Positions 17,278-27,565 of a stretch of 64,000 nt of DNA are shown here, piece by piece. Positions within the stretch are counted from its first letter, which is position 1. Every line of letters begins with the position of its first letter. The position numbers and the translations under genes were made by a program. The notes below the pieces were generated by a model. That model saw nothing but the letters and a program-made list of their open reading frames with translations. It did not search any database and had not been told where the DNA came from. The DNA is taken from assembly GCF_005887635.2 (NCBI RefSeq), contig NZ_CP040818.1, positions 2,696,501 through 2,760,500 of the forward strand, in the 5' to 3' direction. The DNA comes from Paroceanicella profunda (GTDB taxonomy: Bacteria > Pseudomonadota > Alphaproteobacteria > Rhodobacterales > Rhodobacteraceae).

Positions 17278-18096
17278 ATGCGCCCCATCCCGACAGGTTT
17301 CCTTCTTCTCGCCGTTCTGGCGCTGCCGGTGGCCGCCCGGGCGAATGATCTCGACACCTGCGCCGATGCCTCGGTCCGTCCACAGACCTCGGCCCAGGCC
17401 TGCGCCCGGGTGTTGAAGAGCGGCAACCTGACCACGGCGGAGCAGGCCCGCGCCCTGGTGAACCAGGCCATGGCCTTCGCGGCCTATGACAGCCTCGGAC
17501 GCGCGCTGCAGGCGCTCGACGACGCGGCGCGGCGGGACCCGCGCCTGTTCGCCATCTACCCCAACCGGGCCTTCGTGCACGAGCGCATGGGCCAGTTCGA
17601 CGCCGCGCTGGCGGACTACGACCGGGCGCTGGCGATGAAACCCTCCGATCGCGACACGCTGTTCGGCCGCGGCACGCTCTACCTGCGCCGCGGCGCGCCG
17701 GAGAAGGCCGTGGAGGATTTCGACGCGGTGCTGCGGCGCGACGGGCGCGACGTGAACGCGCTCTACAACCGCGGGCTGGCGTTGGCCGCCGCGGGGCGCA
17801 CGCTGGACGCGGTGCGGGATTTCGACGGTGTGCTGCGCGCCCATCCCGACGATTCGAGCGCCTGGCTGGAGCGTGGCCGCGCCCGGGCCCAGAGCGCGCC
17901 GCAACAGGCGCTGGAGGACGTGAGCCAGGCCATCCGCCTGAAGCCGGAATGGGCCGAGGCGCATGTGCTGCGCGGACAGATCCTCGATGCGAACGGGCAG
18001 ACCGACGCCGCGAACCGCGACTTCCTGAGGGCTTTCGAGCTGGGATACCAGGCCGGATGGCTCACCGAGCGCGTCACCCGCCTGCGTGGCGGCTGA
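17278..18096 (+). CDS. Exported tetratricopeptide repeat protein
   Basis: A 272-residue secreted or periplasmic protein. The ATG at 17278 opens a Sec signal peptide (TGFLLLAVLALPVAARA, likely cleaved there). The mature part has about five TPR units, clearest at residues 91-125 (NRAFVHERMGQFDAALADYD), 127-158 (LFGRGTLYLRRGAPEKAVED) and 161-192. TPRs bind other proteins; no enzyme motif is present. A TTG start 39 bases upstream is in frame but would bury the signal peptide. Function unknown. It is followed by a repeat-filled gap. Confidence 0.8.
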   Translation: MRPIPTGFLLLAVLALPVAARANDLDTCADASVRPQTSAQACARVLKSGNLTTAEQARALVNQAMAFAAYDSLGRALQALDDAARRDPRLFAIYPNRAFVHERMGQFDAALADYDRALAMKPSDRDTLFGRGTLYLRRGAPEKAVEDFDAVLRRDGRDVNALYNRGLALAAAGRTLDAVRDFDGVLRAHPDDSSAWLERGRARAQSAPQQALEDVSQAIRLKPEWAEAHVLRGQILDANGQTDAANRDFLRAFELGYQAGWLTERVTRLRGG

Positions 18097-18127
18097 CCGC
18101 CGGCACCAGCCGCCCGCCCCGCGGCCC

Positions 18128-18610
18128 CGTGACGCTCCGGGCCCGGAGCGCCGACCTTTCCGGCCCCGCGCCCGCTCTCCCCGCCGGCCACCGGGCGCGA
18201 GGTCTTGCCGGGCGTGCGCGGTGATGCTGCGTGACCGGAGCGTTGACGCTTCCAGCCGAACCCCGGCACTCTTTCTGCGGGAGACCGGGAGACCGGGAGA
18301 CCGGGAGACCGGGAGACCGGGAGACCGGGAGACCGGGAGACCGGGAGACCGGGAGACCGGGAGACCGGGAGACCGGGAGACCGGGAGACCGGGAGACCGG
18401 GAGACGTTCCGTGATCGGATCGCGGACATTCCTGGCTCAACCCCTGGCTCTCCCTGTCGAGTACCGGGCGCGGGGTTCTGGCCGGCGCGGCCTGTGACGT
18501 TCCGTGACCGGATCGCCGACACTCCCGGCTCACCGTCTCGAAGATCGGGTGCGGGGTCCTGGCTGGCGTGGCCCGCAACACTCCGTGACCGGACGGCTGA
18601 CCTTTCCGGC
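18128..18610. repeat. Diverged repeats of about 83-94 bp
   Basis: A unit resembling GTGACGCTCCGTGACCGGAT followed by CGCCGACCTTTCCGG occurs near 18128, 18222, 18403, 18495 and 18578. The 8-bp array at 18283 sits inside the second copy. The 590-bp gap holds no supportable gene. Confidence 0.65.
18283..18405 (+). repeat. 8-bp tandem array GACCGGGA, about 15 copies
   Basis: The octamer GACCGGGA is repeated perfectly. Because 8 is not a multiple of 3, every frame reads the same 8-residue period, which explains the spurious open frames. On the + strand the runs GGG are spaced by five bases, fitting the G3-N5 pattern for G-quadruplex formation many times over. Confidence 0.97.
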
Positions 18611-18686
18611 CCGACTCCGGTGCTTCTCCCACCGGCAACCGGGCGTTCTAACTTGCGAGGACGTCTCCCGCCGGGGACCGGGCGTC

Positions 18687-19943
18687 CTAGCTGGCGAGGC
18701 GGGCGAGGAAGCGGCTGCGCAGCTGGTCCTCGTCGAAGATGTCGCGGCCGCAGCGCGGGGCGTAGAGCGGCAACGGGCGGTCATGATCGGCGAGATTGGC
18801 CGGGCCGATGGGCAGCCAGAGGTCCGGGTCGACCGAGGCGATCTCCTCCGTGGCGAGCACCGAGCGGCCGACGGTCTTGCTCAGGTCATCGATGCGCGCG
18901 ACGGTGTTGACCACCTCGCCGATGGCCGAGAAGGACAGGCGCGTGGGCACGCCGATGTTCCCGAACATCACGTCGCCCAGCGCGAGGGAGATGGAGAACT
19001 GCATCTCCGCGTGTTCCGGGTTGCGGCGGTAGCTTTCCAGCCGGTCGAGCGCGCCCTCCATTGCCCGGGTCGCGGCGCGCACGGCCTCGGCGCCGCCGAG
19101 ATCGCCCTTCACCGGGAAGATCGCCAGCACGCCGTCGCCGATGAAATCGAGGATCTCGCCGCCTTCGGCCAGCACCGGCTCGGCGGTGCAGGCGTAGTAG
19201 TCGCGCAGGTAGTCGAGATAGGTGGACGGGGTCATGTGGCCCGAGAGCCAGGTGGAGCCGCGCAGGTCGGAGAACCAGACCACGGCGCGGATCTCGGCGC
19301 CGTCGCCCAGCCGGGCCTCGCCGGCGAACACCCGGTGCGCGGCGATGCGCCCGAGATAGGCCTCGCCCAGCGCCTGCATCACCCGCATCTGGATCGCGGC
19401 GTGGCAGGCCACGGCGAACACCTTCTGGATCCGCGACAGGGCGACGATGTCGTCATCGGAGAACCCGTCGGTGCGCCGGGTGGACCAGCTTGCGAGGATG
19501 CCGGTGGCATTGGAGGTCGCACGCTCCACCCGGGCAATGCGGAAACTCGTCGAAGTGAGCAGGTAGTCGGTGTAGCCCTGCGACTGCAGGTCGTCGAGCA
19601 CGGTGAAATCGCGCAGCGCGTCCGGCCCGGTGAGCTTGCGCCTGAGCCGGGAGATCTGGTTGGAGATCACGTGATGGAACGGAGAGGACAGGAAGGCTTC
19701 CGAGATGCCGGCGTCGTGGCGATACTGGTGGAACTGGGTGCCGCTGTCGCGCCGCCAGTAGATCTGCTCGGCCTGGAACAGCGGATGCAGGGTCGGCCAG
19801 GTGAGGGCCGCGCGGTCCAGCGGAATGCCTGCCGCGCGCAGCCGCGCACAGAGCGACGCGAACAGGGGAACGATGTCCGGGTCGCGGAGGGTTTCGTCCA
19901 GGAGCCACCCCTGGATTTCCTGAATCAGAACATCGTGCTGCAT
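18687..19943 (-). CDS. Class III adenylate/guanylate cyclase with N-terminal sensor-like domain
   Basis: 418 residues from the ATG at 19943 (MQHDVLIQEIQGWLLD); a longer frame exists upstream but matches nothing obvious. Residues 1-190 form a soluble domain of unknown type, seen with cyclases in alphaproteobacteria. The C-terminal cyclase domain has the first metal-binding Asp in WFSDLRGST, the second in DFIGDGVLAIF, and the transition-state pair in VVNTVARIDD, so it should be active. No membrane segment is evident. It lies 134 bp downstream of metG on the same strand. Product (cAMP or cGMP) is not settled by these motifs. Confidence 0.85.
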   Translation of the reverse strand: MQHDVLIQEIQGWLLDETLRDPDIVPLFASLCARLRAAGIPLDRAALTWPTLHPLFQAEQIYWRRDSGTQFHQYRHDAGISEAFLSSPFHHVISNQISRLRRKLTGPDALRDFTVLDDLQSQGYTDYLLTSTSFRIARVERATSNATGILASWSTRRTDGFSDDDIVALSRIQKVFAVACHAAIQMRVMQALGEAYLGRIAAHRVFAGEARLGDGAEIRAVVWFSDLRGSTWLSGHMTPSTYLDYLRDYYACTAEPVLAEGGEILDFIGDGVLAIFPVKGDLGGAEAVRAATRAMEGALDRLESYRRNPEHAEMQFSISLALGDVMFGNIGVPTRLSFSAIGEVVNTVARIDDLSKTVGRSVLATEEIASVDPDLWLPIGPANLADHDRPLPLYAPRCGRDIFDEDQLRSRFLARLAS

Positions 19944-20077
19944 GTGCTCACAGATAGGAATTCGGGTGATCGAAGGGAAGATCACCCTGATGTTAAACGC
20001 CGCGGGCCGCGACAATGCAACCCGTGGTGGAGAGAATTCCCTGCGTTACATCCGGAGATCGTCGCCCCCGGTTCCTG

Positions 20078-21790
20078 TCAGTCGCGCCCGCCGAAGCGGT
20101 CCTCAAGCTCGAGGCGCGTCGCGTCATCGATCTTGGCAAAGAGATTGTCCGGCACGCTGAAGCCGTGTCCGGCGGGCAGGGCGGCCAGGGCCGCGCCGAG
20201 ATCGCCGGGCCAGGCATCGTCGGCCTTCATCGAGTCGAGCATAGCGGAGGATGCATCCGGAATGAAGGGGCGCGAGAGCACCGCGTAGAGCCGGATGAGG
20301 TTGAGCGCGAATCGCACGCAGGCCGCGGCGGCCTCCGGGTCGGTCTTGAAGCTGGCCCAGGGCGCGGCGGATTGCAGGTATTCGTTGCCGATCACCCAGA
20401 TCGCGCGCAGCTCACCGGCGGCCTTGCGGATCTCGATCGCCTCCATGTGGCCCTCATAGGCCTTCAGGCGCGGGGCGATGGCCTCGATGACGGCCTGTTC
20501 GGCCGGGCCGTAGGCACCGCCCGTGGGCACGGTCTCGCCGAACTTGGAGCGGCAGAACTTGGTGACGCGCGAGACGAAATTGCCCAGCACGTCGGCGAGG
20601 TCCTTGTTCACGCCGGCCTGGAAGGCCTCCCAGGTGAAGTCGCTGTCCGAGCTCTCGGGGGCGTTGGACAGGAGCCACCAGCGCCAGTAGTCCGAGGGCA
20701 GGATCTCCAGCGCCTGGTCCATGAACACGCCGCGGCCCTGCGAGGTGGAGAACTTGCCGCCCTCGTAGAGCAGCCAGTTGAAGCCCTTGATGTAGTCCAC
20801 CAGCTTCCACGGCTCGCCCGAGCCCATGATGGTGGCCGGGAAGGAGAGGGTGTGGAAGGGGATGTTGTCCTTGGCCATGAACTCCACGTAGCGGACATCC
20901 CCGGCGCCCATGTCCTCGCGCCACCAGCGCTGCCAGGCGCTGTCGGGCAGGCCGTGCGCGTCCGCCCATTCGGCGGTAGCGGCGATGTATTCGATCGGCG
21001 CGTCGAACCAGACGTAGAAGACCTTGCCCTCCATGCCCGGCCAGTCCTCGGTTCCGCGCTTCACCGGCACGCCCCAGTCCAGGTCGCGGGTGATGCCGCG
21101 GTCCTGCAACCCGTCGCCGTCGTTGAGCCACTTCTTCGCGATGGAGGTGGTGAGCACCGGCCAGTCGGTCTTGCTCTCGATCCACTCGGTGAGGCGGGCG
21201 CGCATGGCGGACTGGCGCAGGTAGAGGTGCTTGGTCTCGCGCACCTCGAGGTCGGTGGAGCCGGAGATGGCGGAATGCGGGTTGATGAGGTCGGTGGGGT
21301 CGAGCTGCTTGGTGCAGTTCTCGCACTGGTCGCCGCGCGCCTTGTCATAGCCGCAGTTCGGGCAGGTGCCCTCGATGTAGCGGTCCGGCAGGAAGCGGCC
21401 GTCGGCGTTGGAATAGACCTGGCGCTCGGAGACCTCCTCGATCAGCCCGGCCTCGAACAGCTTGCCGGCGAAATGCTGGGTGAGCGCGCGGTTGCGCAGG
21501 GAGGAGGAGCGGCCGAAATGGTCGAAGCTCAGGCGGAAGCCGTCGGCGATGTCCTTCTGGACCTGCCACATCTCGCGGCAGAACGCGTCCACCGGCTTGC
21601 CGGCCTTGGCGGCGGCCAGTTCGGCGGGGGTGCCGTGTTCGTCGGTGGCGCAGATCAGCATCACCTCGTGGCCACGCGCCCGCATGAAGCGGGCATAGGC
21701 ATCCGAGGGCAGCTGCGAGCCCACGAGATTGCCCAGGTGCTTGATCCCGTTGATGTAGGGAAGCGCGGAGGTGATGAGGATGCGTGCCAT
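20078..21790 (-). CDS. metG: Methionyl-tRNA synthetase
   Basis: A 570-residue class I aminoacyl-tRNA synthetase. The ATG at 21790 follows AGGA and begins the family N-terminus [21 protein letters not shown], where HLGN is the HIGH signature. A zinc-binding module with two CxxC pairs (CPNCGYD ... CENC) is near residues 126-146. The KMSKS loop appears as [10 protein letters not shown], the form common in alphaproteobacteria. There is no C-terminal tRNA-binding (Trbp111) extension. The MFS gene lies upstream on the same strand with a strong hairpin between them. Confidence 0.96.
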   Translation of the reverse strand: MARILITSALPYINGIKHLGNLVGSQLPSDAYARFMRARGHEVMLICATDEHGTPAELAAAKAGKPVDAFCREMWQVQKDIADGFRLSFDHFGRSSSLRNRALTQHFAGKLFEAGLIEEVSERQVYSNADGRFLPDRYIEGTCPNCGYDKARGDQCENCTKQLDPTDLINPHSAISGSTDLEVRETKHLYLRQSAMRARLTEWIESKTDWPVLTTSIAKKWLNDGDGLQDRGITRDLDWGVPVKRGTEDWPGMEGKVFYVWFDAPIEYIAATAEWADAHGLPDSAWQRWWREDMGAGDVRYVEFMAKDNIPFHTLSFPATIMGSGEPWKLVDYIKGFNWLLYEGGKFSTSQGRGVFMDQALEILPSDYWRWWLLSNAPESSDSDFTWEAFQAGVNKDLADVLGNFVSRVTKFCRSKFGETVPTGGAYGPAEQAVIEAIAPRLKAYEGHMEAIEIRKAAGELRAIWVIGNEYLQSAAPWASFKTDPEAAAACVRFALNLIRLYAVLSRPFIPDASSAMLDSMKADDAWPGDLGAALAALPAGHGFSVPDNLFAKIDDATRLELEDRFGGRD

Positions 21791-21908
21791 GCGTTCCGTC
21801 CTGCGAAAGTCCTTTGCGCGGGAATAGCGCAGGATGCGGGCGAGGGCCAGACGATTGCGCATCGCGCACGGCTTTGGCCCCCCGCGCCGCCGTGCCGCGG
21901 GCCTGCTG

Positions 21909-21944
21909 CGCTCCGCCTCTCCCCGGCCGGGGGAAGGCGGAGCG
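21909..21944 (-). terminator. Strong GC hairpin downstream of the MFS gene
   Basis: Perfect 10-bp arms CGCTCCGCCT (21909-21918) and AGGCGGAGCG (21935-21944) with an inner TCCCCGG/CCGGGGGA stem, six bases past the MFS stop on the minus strand. There is no T-run, so a terminator role is inferred from position and stability only. Confidence 0.45.
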
Positions 21945-21950
21945 TGGCGC

Positions 21951-23165
21951 TCAGCTCCGGCGGCGGCGCAGCAGGCGGCTGAGCAGGAAGCTGGTGCGCG
22001 GCGTGTACCGGTAGGTGGTGCGCTCGGGCACGGTGGGGCGGCGGGTCATGCGGAACAGGCCGAACAGGATGAGCGCCGCGTGGGCGAGCGAGATGTAGGC
22101 GAAGAGCGCCGGCGCCCCGTAGGCGCTCATCAGCACCGAGGCGAGCAGCGGCGAGGCGATGGCCCCGAGCCCGTAGAGGAACATCAGCGAGGCGTTGAGC
22201 TCGGTCATGAACTCCGGCTCCGCGAAGTCGTTCGCATGGGCGGCGGAGATGGAGTAGACGCAGAATGCGGTGAAGCCGAAGGCGAAGGAGCCGAGCAGCA
22301 CCGAGGCCGGCGCGCTCCCCGCATTGGCCAGGAAGGCGGAGACCGCGACCGCCGCCGCCGAGAGCCCGATCAGCACGTAGCGCCGGTCGAACCTGTCGGC
22401 CAGCATGCCCACGGGGATCTGCGCCGCCGCGCCGCCCAGCACCGCTGCGCCGAGAAACCAGGCCACCGCGCCGGGGCCGAGCCCGATGCTGTTGCCGTAG
22501 ATCGGGCCCACCATGCGGAAGGCCGGCGTCGTCACCCCCGCCACCACCACGCCCGCCGCGCCGAGGGGCGAGAGCGCGATGGTGCGCAGCGGGCGCAGGC
22601 GCGGGGCCTTCGGCGTGGCCGGCTGCGCCTTCGACGTGAGCGCGAGCGGCACCAGGCACAGGCAGCACAGGATGGCGAGCAGGTTGTAGGAGATGTAGGA
22701 GGCCGGCTCCAGCACCGCGATCATCATCTGCGCGATGAGCGAGGCGCCGAGGTCCACCAGCCGGTAGACGCCCATCACCTTGCCGCGCATGTCATTGGTG
22801 ATCTTGGCCTGCAGCCAGGCCTCGGTGACGGTATAGGCCCCGGCCACCGCGAAGCCGGTCATCACCCGCATGCAGGCCCAGGCCAGCGGGCTGATCAGCA
22901 TGGGATGCGCCAGCGCCCCGATGGCCCCGAAGGCGGCGAAGGCGGCGAAGGCGCGGATATGGCCCACCGAGCCCATCATCCGCGGCGCCAGCCAGCAGCC
23001 GAAGAAGAACCCCACGAAATGCGCCGTGCCCAGCAGGCCGATCTCGATGTCGGAAAACCCCTGCTGGATGCCGCTGAGCACGTCGAGCGGGGCGAGCGCA
23101 CCCGAGCCGAGCTGTACCAGACTGATGGACAGGAACAGGGCGGCGAAGGAAATCAGGAGGCGCAT
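21951..23165 (-). CDS. Major facilitator superfamily transporter
   Basis: A 404-residue integral membrane protein with 12 predicted segments in two halves. The first loop motif region ([21 protein letters not shown]) and the second-half equivalent ([15 protein letters not shown]) are of MFS type, and the overall pattern resembles the YcaD-like group. No substrate can be assigned. The start is the ATG at 23165 ahead of a clear first segment ([18 protein letters not shown]). It is divergent from the ABC exporter, and a 14-bp palindrome lies between them. Confidence 0.85.
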   Translation of the reverse strand: MRLLISFAALFLSISLVQLGSGALAPLDVLSGIQQGFSDIEIGLLGTAHFVGFFFGCWLAPRMMGSVGHIRAFAAFAAFGAIGALAHPMLISPLAWACMRVMTGFAVAGAYTVTEAWLQAKITNDMRGKVMGVYRLVDLGASLIAQMMIAVLEPASYISYNLLAILCCLCLVPLALTSKAQPATPKAPRLRPLRTIALSPLGAAGVVVAGVTTPAFRMVGPIYGNSIGLGPGAVAWFLGAAVLGGAAAQIPVGMLADRFDRRYVLIGLSAAAVAVSAFLANAGSAPASVLLGSFAFGFTAFCVYSISAAHANDFAEPEFMTELNASLMFLYGLGAIASPLLASVLMSAYGAPALFAYISLAHAALILFGLFRMTRRPTVPERTTYRYTPRTSFLLSRLLRRRRS

Positions 23166-23240
23166 GGTCCGTCACGTCCGGGGCAGGTGTCCGGACAGCC
23201 AAGCACGGATTCTGCCATCCGGCGCAAGCCTTTTCCACAG

Positions 23241-23254
23241 TTCGCAGCTGCGAA
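23241..23254. promoter_or_regulatory. 14-bp palindrome TTCGCAGCTGCGAA
   Basis: A perfect palindrome in the 333-bp divergent region between the MFS gene (minus) and the ABC exporter (plus). Its central 12 bases TCGCAGCTGCGA, followed by AAT, recur at 52772 between the BCCT and speD genes. Likely a protein-binding site; the regulator is unknown. Confidence 0.5.
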
Positions 23255-23498
23255 ATTCCCGCCGCAGCGCGGGGTGGCGGGCCTCCGACACCCGCTCCGT
23301 GGGGCGGTGAGGGCCTCCGGGAGGGCCCGCCGGGCCGGTGGCGCGCGCCGGCCCGGGCTGTGGCGGCCGGGCGCGACAGGGGCTGCGGCACGGCCCGGCA
23401 GGTGCTCGCCCTTTCGTGAACCGCGACCCTGCGTACCTTGTCCTGCCGGGCCTGCATTGCTATTCGGAAGCCCCAATATCCAGCGAACGGAGCGACGG

Positions 23499-25280
23499 AT
23501 GGCACGAGACAGCAAGGCGGCGGACCGCGAGAAGTCTCGCAGCATCGGGCCATTGCGCGGGCTCTCTCCCTTCCTGCGGCCCTACCGCGGACAGGCGCTT
23601 GCGGCACTTGCGGCGCTCACCGTCACCGCGGCGATCTCGCTCACACTGCCCATCGCGGTGCGCCGGGTGATCGACGGGTTCTCCGCCGAGGATGTGAGCC
23701 GGATGGACGCCTATTTCGGCGCCGCCATCGCCATTGCCGCCGCCCTGGCGGTGGGAACGGCGGCCCGGTTCTGGCTGGTCACCCGGCTGGGCGAGCGCAT
23801 CGTCGCGGACATCCGTCGCGCGGTCTATGACCGGATGATCGGCATGAGCCCGGCCTTCTACGAGAAGCTGATGACCGGCGAGATCCTGTCCCGGCTCACC
23901 ACCGACACCACGCTGATCCAGAGCGTGATCGGATCCTCCGTCTCAATTGCACTGCGCAACATCCTGATTTTCCTGGGCGGCCTGGGCTTCATGCTGTTCA
24001 CCAGCGCGAAGCTCACCGGGCTTGTGCTGCTCATCGTGCCGCTGGTGATCGTGCCGATCCTGACCCTGGGGCGCAAGCTGCGCAAGCTGTCGCGGGAGAA
24101 CCAGGACCGCATCGCGGAGAGCTCCGGCATGGCCTCCGAAACCCTGCAGGCCGCGCAGACCGTTCAGGCCAACACCCATGAACGCGCCAGCCGCGCCGCC
24201 TTCGGCTCGCTCACCGAGCGGGCCTTCGACGCGGCGCGCCGGCGCATCGCCACCCGCGCCGCGATGACCGCGATCGTGATCTTCCTGATCTTCACCGGCG
24301 TGGTGGGCGTGCTGTGGATCGGCGCGCGCGACGTGCGGGCCGGCGACATGAGCGCCGGGGAGCTGGTGCAGTTCCTGATCTACGCCATCATGGTGGCGGG
24401 CGGCGTGGCGGCGCTCTCGGAGATCTGGGGCGAGCTGCAGCGCGCGGCCGGCGCCACGGAGCGGCTGGTCGAGCTGCTCCACGCCCCCGACGCGCTCACC
24501 GACCCCGAAGCCCCCGCCGCTCTGCCCGAGGGCCCGGGCGCGGTGCGCTTCGACAACGTGACCTTCCATTACCCCGGCCGGCCCGGGGTCTCGGCGCTGA
24601 GCGGCTTCTCGCTCGACATCCGCCCGGGCGAGACCGTGGCCCTGGTCGGGCCCTCCGGCGCGGGCAAGACCACCGTCTTCCAGCTCCTGCAGCGCTTCTA
24701 CGCGCCCGAGAGCGGCGCGGTGACGCTGGACGGCGTCGACCTCTCCACCCTCGCCATGGAGGACCTGCGCCGGCGCTTCGCGCTGGTGCCGCAGGAGCCG
24801 GTGATTTTCGCGGCCTCCGCGCGCGAGAACATCCGCTTCGGGCGCCCCGAGGCCACCGATGCGGAGGTGGAGGCCGCCGCCCGCGCCGCCGCCGCGCACG
24901 ACTTCCTGATGCGCCTGCCCGAGGGCTACGACACCTACGTGGGCGAACGCGGCGTGATGCTCTCCGGCGGGCAGAAGCAACGCATCGCCATCGCCCGCGC
25001 CGTGCTGCGCGACGCGCCTGTGCTGCTGCTGGACGAGGCCACCTCGGCGCTGGACGCGGAGAGCGAGCGCGCGGTGCAGCTTGCGGTGGAGGAACTGTCG
25101 CAGGGCCGGACCACGCTGGTCATCGCCCACCGCCTCGCCACGGTGAAGAAGGCGGATCGCATCGTGGTGCTGGCCGACGGCGAGATCGTCGCCCAGGGCA
25201 CCCATGCCGAACTGGTGGCGCAGGACGGGCTCTACGCCCGCCTCGCCCGCCTGCAGTTCACCGACGGCGCCGCCGCCTGA
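23499..25280 (+). CDS. ABC exporter, fused permease/ATPase (MsbA-like)
   Basis: A 593-residue half-transporter. The ATG at 23499 follows GGAG. Six membrane segments occupy residues about 30-320 (PYRGQALAALAALTVTAAIS onward). The C-terminal ATPase has Walker A GPSGAGKTT, the Q-loop LVPQEPVIF, signature LSGGQKQRIAIARA, Walker B VLLLDEATSALD and the switch His in IAHRLATV. It belongs to the lipid/drug exporter family (MsbA/BmrA-like) and works as a homodimer. Substrate unknown. The frame is open far upstream across the antisense MFS gene; that part is not coding. Confidence 0.9.
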   Translation: MARDSKAADREKSRSIGPLRGLSPFLRPYRGQALAALAALTVTAAISLTLPIAVRRVIDGFSAEDVSRMDAYFGAAIAIAAALAVGTAARFWLVTRLGERIVADIRRAVYDRMIGMSPAFYEKLMTGEILSRLTTDTTLIQSVIGSSVSIALRNILIFLGGLGFMLFTSAKLTGLVLLIVPLVIVPILTLGRKLRKLSRENQDRIAESSGMASETLQAAQTVQANTHERASRAAFGSLTERAFDAARRRIATRAAMTAIVIFLIFTGVVGVLWIGARDVRAGDMSAGELVQFLIYAIMVAGGVAALSEIWGELQRAAGATERLVELLHAPDALTDPEAPAALPEGPGAVRFDNVTFHYPGRPGVSALSGFSLDIRPGETVALVGPSGAGKTTVFQLLQRFYAPESGAVTLDGVDLSTLAMEDLRRRFALVPQEPVIFAASARENIRFGRPEATDAEVEAAARAAAAHDFLMRLPEGYDTYVGERGVMLSGGQKQRIAIARAVLRDAPVLLLDEATSALDAESERAVQLAVEELSQGRTTLVIAHRLATVKKADRIVVLADGEIVAQGTHAELVAQDGLYARLARLQFTDGAAA

Positions 25281-25322
25281 GGAGCCTGCGGCACGGCCGG
25301 GCCTTCTGCGCGGACGACCTCT

Positions 25323-25400
25323 GACGGGGGAACGCCCGCCTTGCCGAGGGGGCTTCGCCCCCGCAGCCCGGCGGGCGTGGCGAAGGCCTCTCCGGGCCTC
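25323..25400 (+). repeat. Dispersed nested-hairpin (REP-like) element, copy B
   Basis: Outer arms CGCCCGCC (25333-25340) and GGCGGGCG (25370-25377) enclose inner stem GGGGGC/GCCCCC (25348-25353, 25357-25362) with loop TTC. It is homologous to copy A at 4826, differing in one outer pair (C-G here, T-A there) and in the loop-closing pairs. It starts about 40 bases past the ABC exporter stop. Confidence 0.75.
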
Positions 25401-25814
25401 CGCCCCAGCGGCGCCCGGGTCGCCCGGACCCTTCGGCGGTTGCGCGACGTTGGGCCGATGAGGCCGACAGGGTCACACCCGGCGCGGCTCAACCCTTCCG
25501 CCCGGGCGACCAGCCCGGGCCGCGCCCGACCCTCCCCCCGGGAGGGCGCGATGGCGATGTCATTCGGGGTTCAGCCCTCGTCCGGGGCTTTCGAGATTAA
25601 TCGCCCACCACAAGCGGCGCTGCGCCCACCCAGGGTCGGGCGCGGCCCTTCGTGCCCGGCGGAGACGTTGCATACCTCTGCGCCGGGCAGAAGCCTTGCT
25701 GACTCCCGCGCCGGGTAGAAACGGTGCAAACTTCCGCGTCGGGTGGTGGTGGCGGCATCTTCAGAGGCGCCGTCAGACAAGGGGTTGCACGGGAGTTCGT
25801 GCCGGGCCATGCAG

Positions 25815-26386
<572 letters not shown>

Positions 26387-26567
26387 GGGCTGGAGGCGGG
26401 GCAGGTCGGGCGGCTCGCCGAGTGCTTTTGCCGACTCGTCGCGCGGGGATCCCCGGAGGAGGCGGCGGAGTGTGGGAGCGACGGCCGGGACCACGCAGTC
26501 CGGGTCTGTGCCGGTGCTCGGCAGATCCCGCCCATCCGGGCGGCGGGGCGCCCGGGGGCCGGCCGCC

Positions 26568-27467
26568 TCAGCGCGCGGCTTCGGCGCAGGCCTCCACCAG
26601 CCAGTCGCGGAAGATGCGGGCGGGGGCGTAGGTGCTGCGGGCGCGGGGAGTGACGTAGTAATAGGCGTCGCGGTTGCGGAAGCCCTCGGGCGTCATGCGC
26701 TCCAGCGCGCCGGCGCGCAGTTCCTGGCCGATGAGGAACTCCGGCAGCAGCGCGATGCCCAGCCCCGCCATGCAGGCTTGCGTCACCATGGCGAACTGCT
26801 CGAACTGCATGCCGCCCTGCGCGGGGGGCTCCAGCCCGCGGTCGCGGAACCAGCGTTCCCAGGCCGTGGGGCGCGAGGCCATGTGCAGCAGGGTGGTGCG
26901 GGCGAAATCCTCCGGGCCGGCCAGACCGTGCGCCTCCCGGTGGCCCGGCGCGCAGACCGGCACCATGTCCTCGGTCATCAGGAAGGTGCTGTCGGCGCCC
27001 GGCCAGTCCGGCTGGCCGATCTGGATGGCCGCGTCCAGCCCGGTCTCCGCGAAGTCGAACCGCCCGATGCGGGTGGCGAAATTCACCGTGATGCCCGGGT
27101 TCGCCTCCAGGAACTCCGGCAGGCGGGGCATCAGCCAGCGGGTGCCGAAGGTGGGCAGGATGGCGAGGTTGAGGATGCCACCGCGCACATTGGCCACCAG
27201 CCCCAGCGAGGCGGAGCGGATCTGGCGCAGGGCGGCGCGGATCTCCTCGGCGTAATCCGCACCCTCGGGCGTCAACGTGACCCGCCGCCCGTCACGCGCG
27301 AAGAGCGGCCGGCCCAGCTGCGCCTCCAGCGCCAGCACCTGCCGGCTGATCGCGCCCTGGGTGAGGTCCAGCTCCGCCGCGGCGCGGGTGAAGGAGCCGA
27401 GCCGGGCCACGGCCTCGAAGGCCGCGAGCGCGGAGGTGGAGGGCAGGAGGCGGCGTGAGCTGTTCAT
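26568..27467 (-). CDS. LysR-family regulator (GcvA-like), probable regulator of gcdH
   Basis: A 299-residue LysR-type transcription factor. The N-terminal winged helix-turn-helix covers residues 11-70 (ALAAFEAVARLGSFTRAAAE ... LTQGAISRQVLALEAQLGR), followed by the periplasmic-binding-like effector domain. It is divergent from gcdH, with 98 bp between starts and a perfect 15-bp palindrome 3 bases before its own start. That arrangement is the usual one for LysR regulators of the neighbouring operon, here glutaryl-CoA degradation. The effector is unknown, perhaps glutarate or glutaryl-CoA. Confidence 0.88.
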   Translation of the reverse strand: MNSSRRLLPSTSALAAFEAVARLGSFTRAAAELDLTQGAISRQVLALEAQLGRPLFARDGRRVTLTPEGADYAEEIRAALRQIRSASLGLVANVRGGILNLAILPTFGTRWLMPRLPEFLEANPGITVNFATRIGRFDFAETGLDAAIQIGQPDWPGADSTFLMTEDMVPVCAPGHREAHGLAGPEDFARTTLLHMASRPTAWERWFRDRGLEPPAQGGMQFEQFAMVTQACMAGLGIALLPEFLIGQELRAGALERMTPEGFRNRDAYYYVTPRARSTYAPARIFRDWLVEACAEAAR

Positions 27468-27470
27468 TGC

Positions 27471-27485
27471 ATTACCATAGGTAAT
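27471..27485. promoter_or_regulatory. LysR-type operator ATTACCATAGGTAAT
   Basis: A perfect 15-bp inverted repeat (ATTACC-ATA-GGTAAT) with T-N11-A geometry, between the divergent LysR and gcdH genes and next to the LysR start. It could serve for autorepression and gcdH control. Confidence 0.65.
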
Positions 27486-27565
27486 AAGGCGATGAGAGAG
27501 AATAGCTTGTCTCCACGCCCCGGGGGAGCGAATGTGCGCGCGACATTCGCCGAGGAACGAGATCC

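Noticed and set aside
21834..23498. Long upstream extension of the ABC exporter frame
   Set aside because: It crosses the complete MFS gene on the other strand; the exporter homology begins at 23499 behind a ribosome site.
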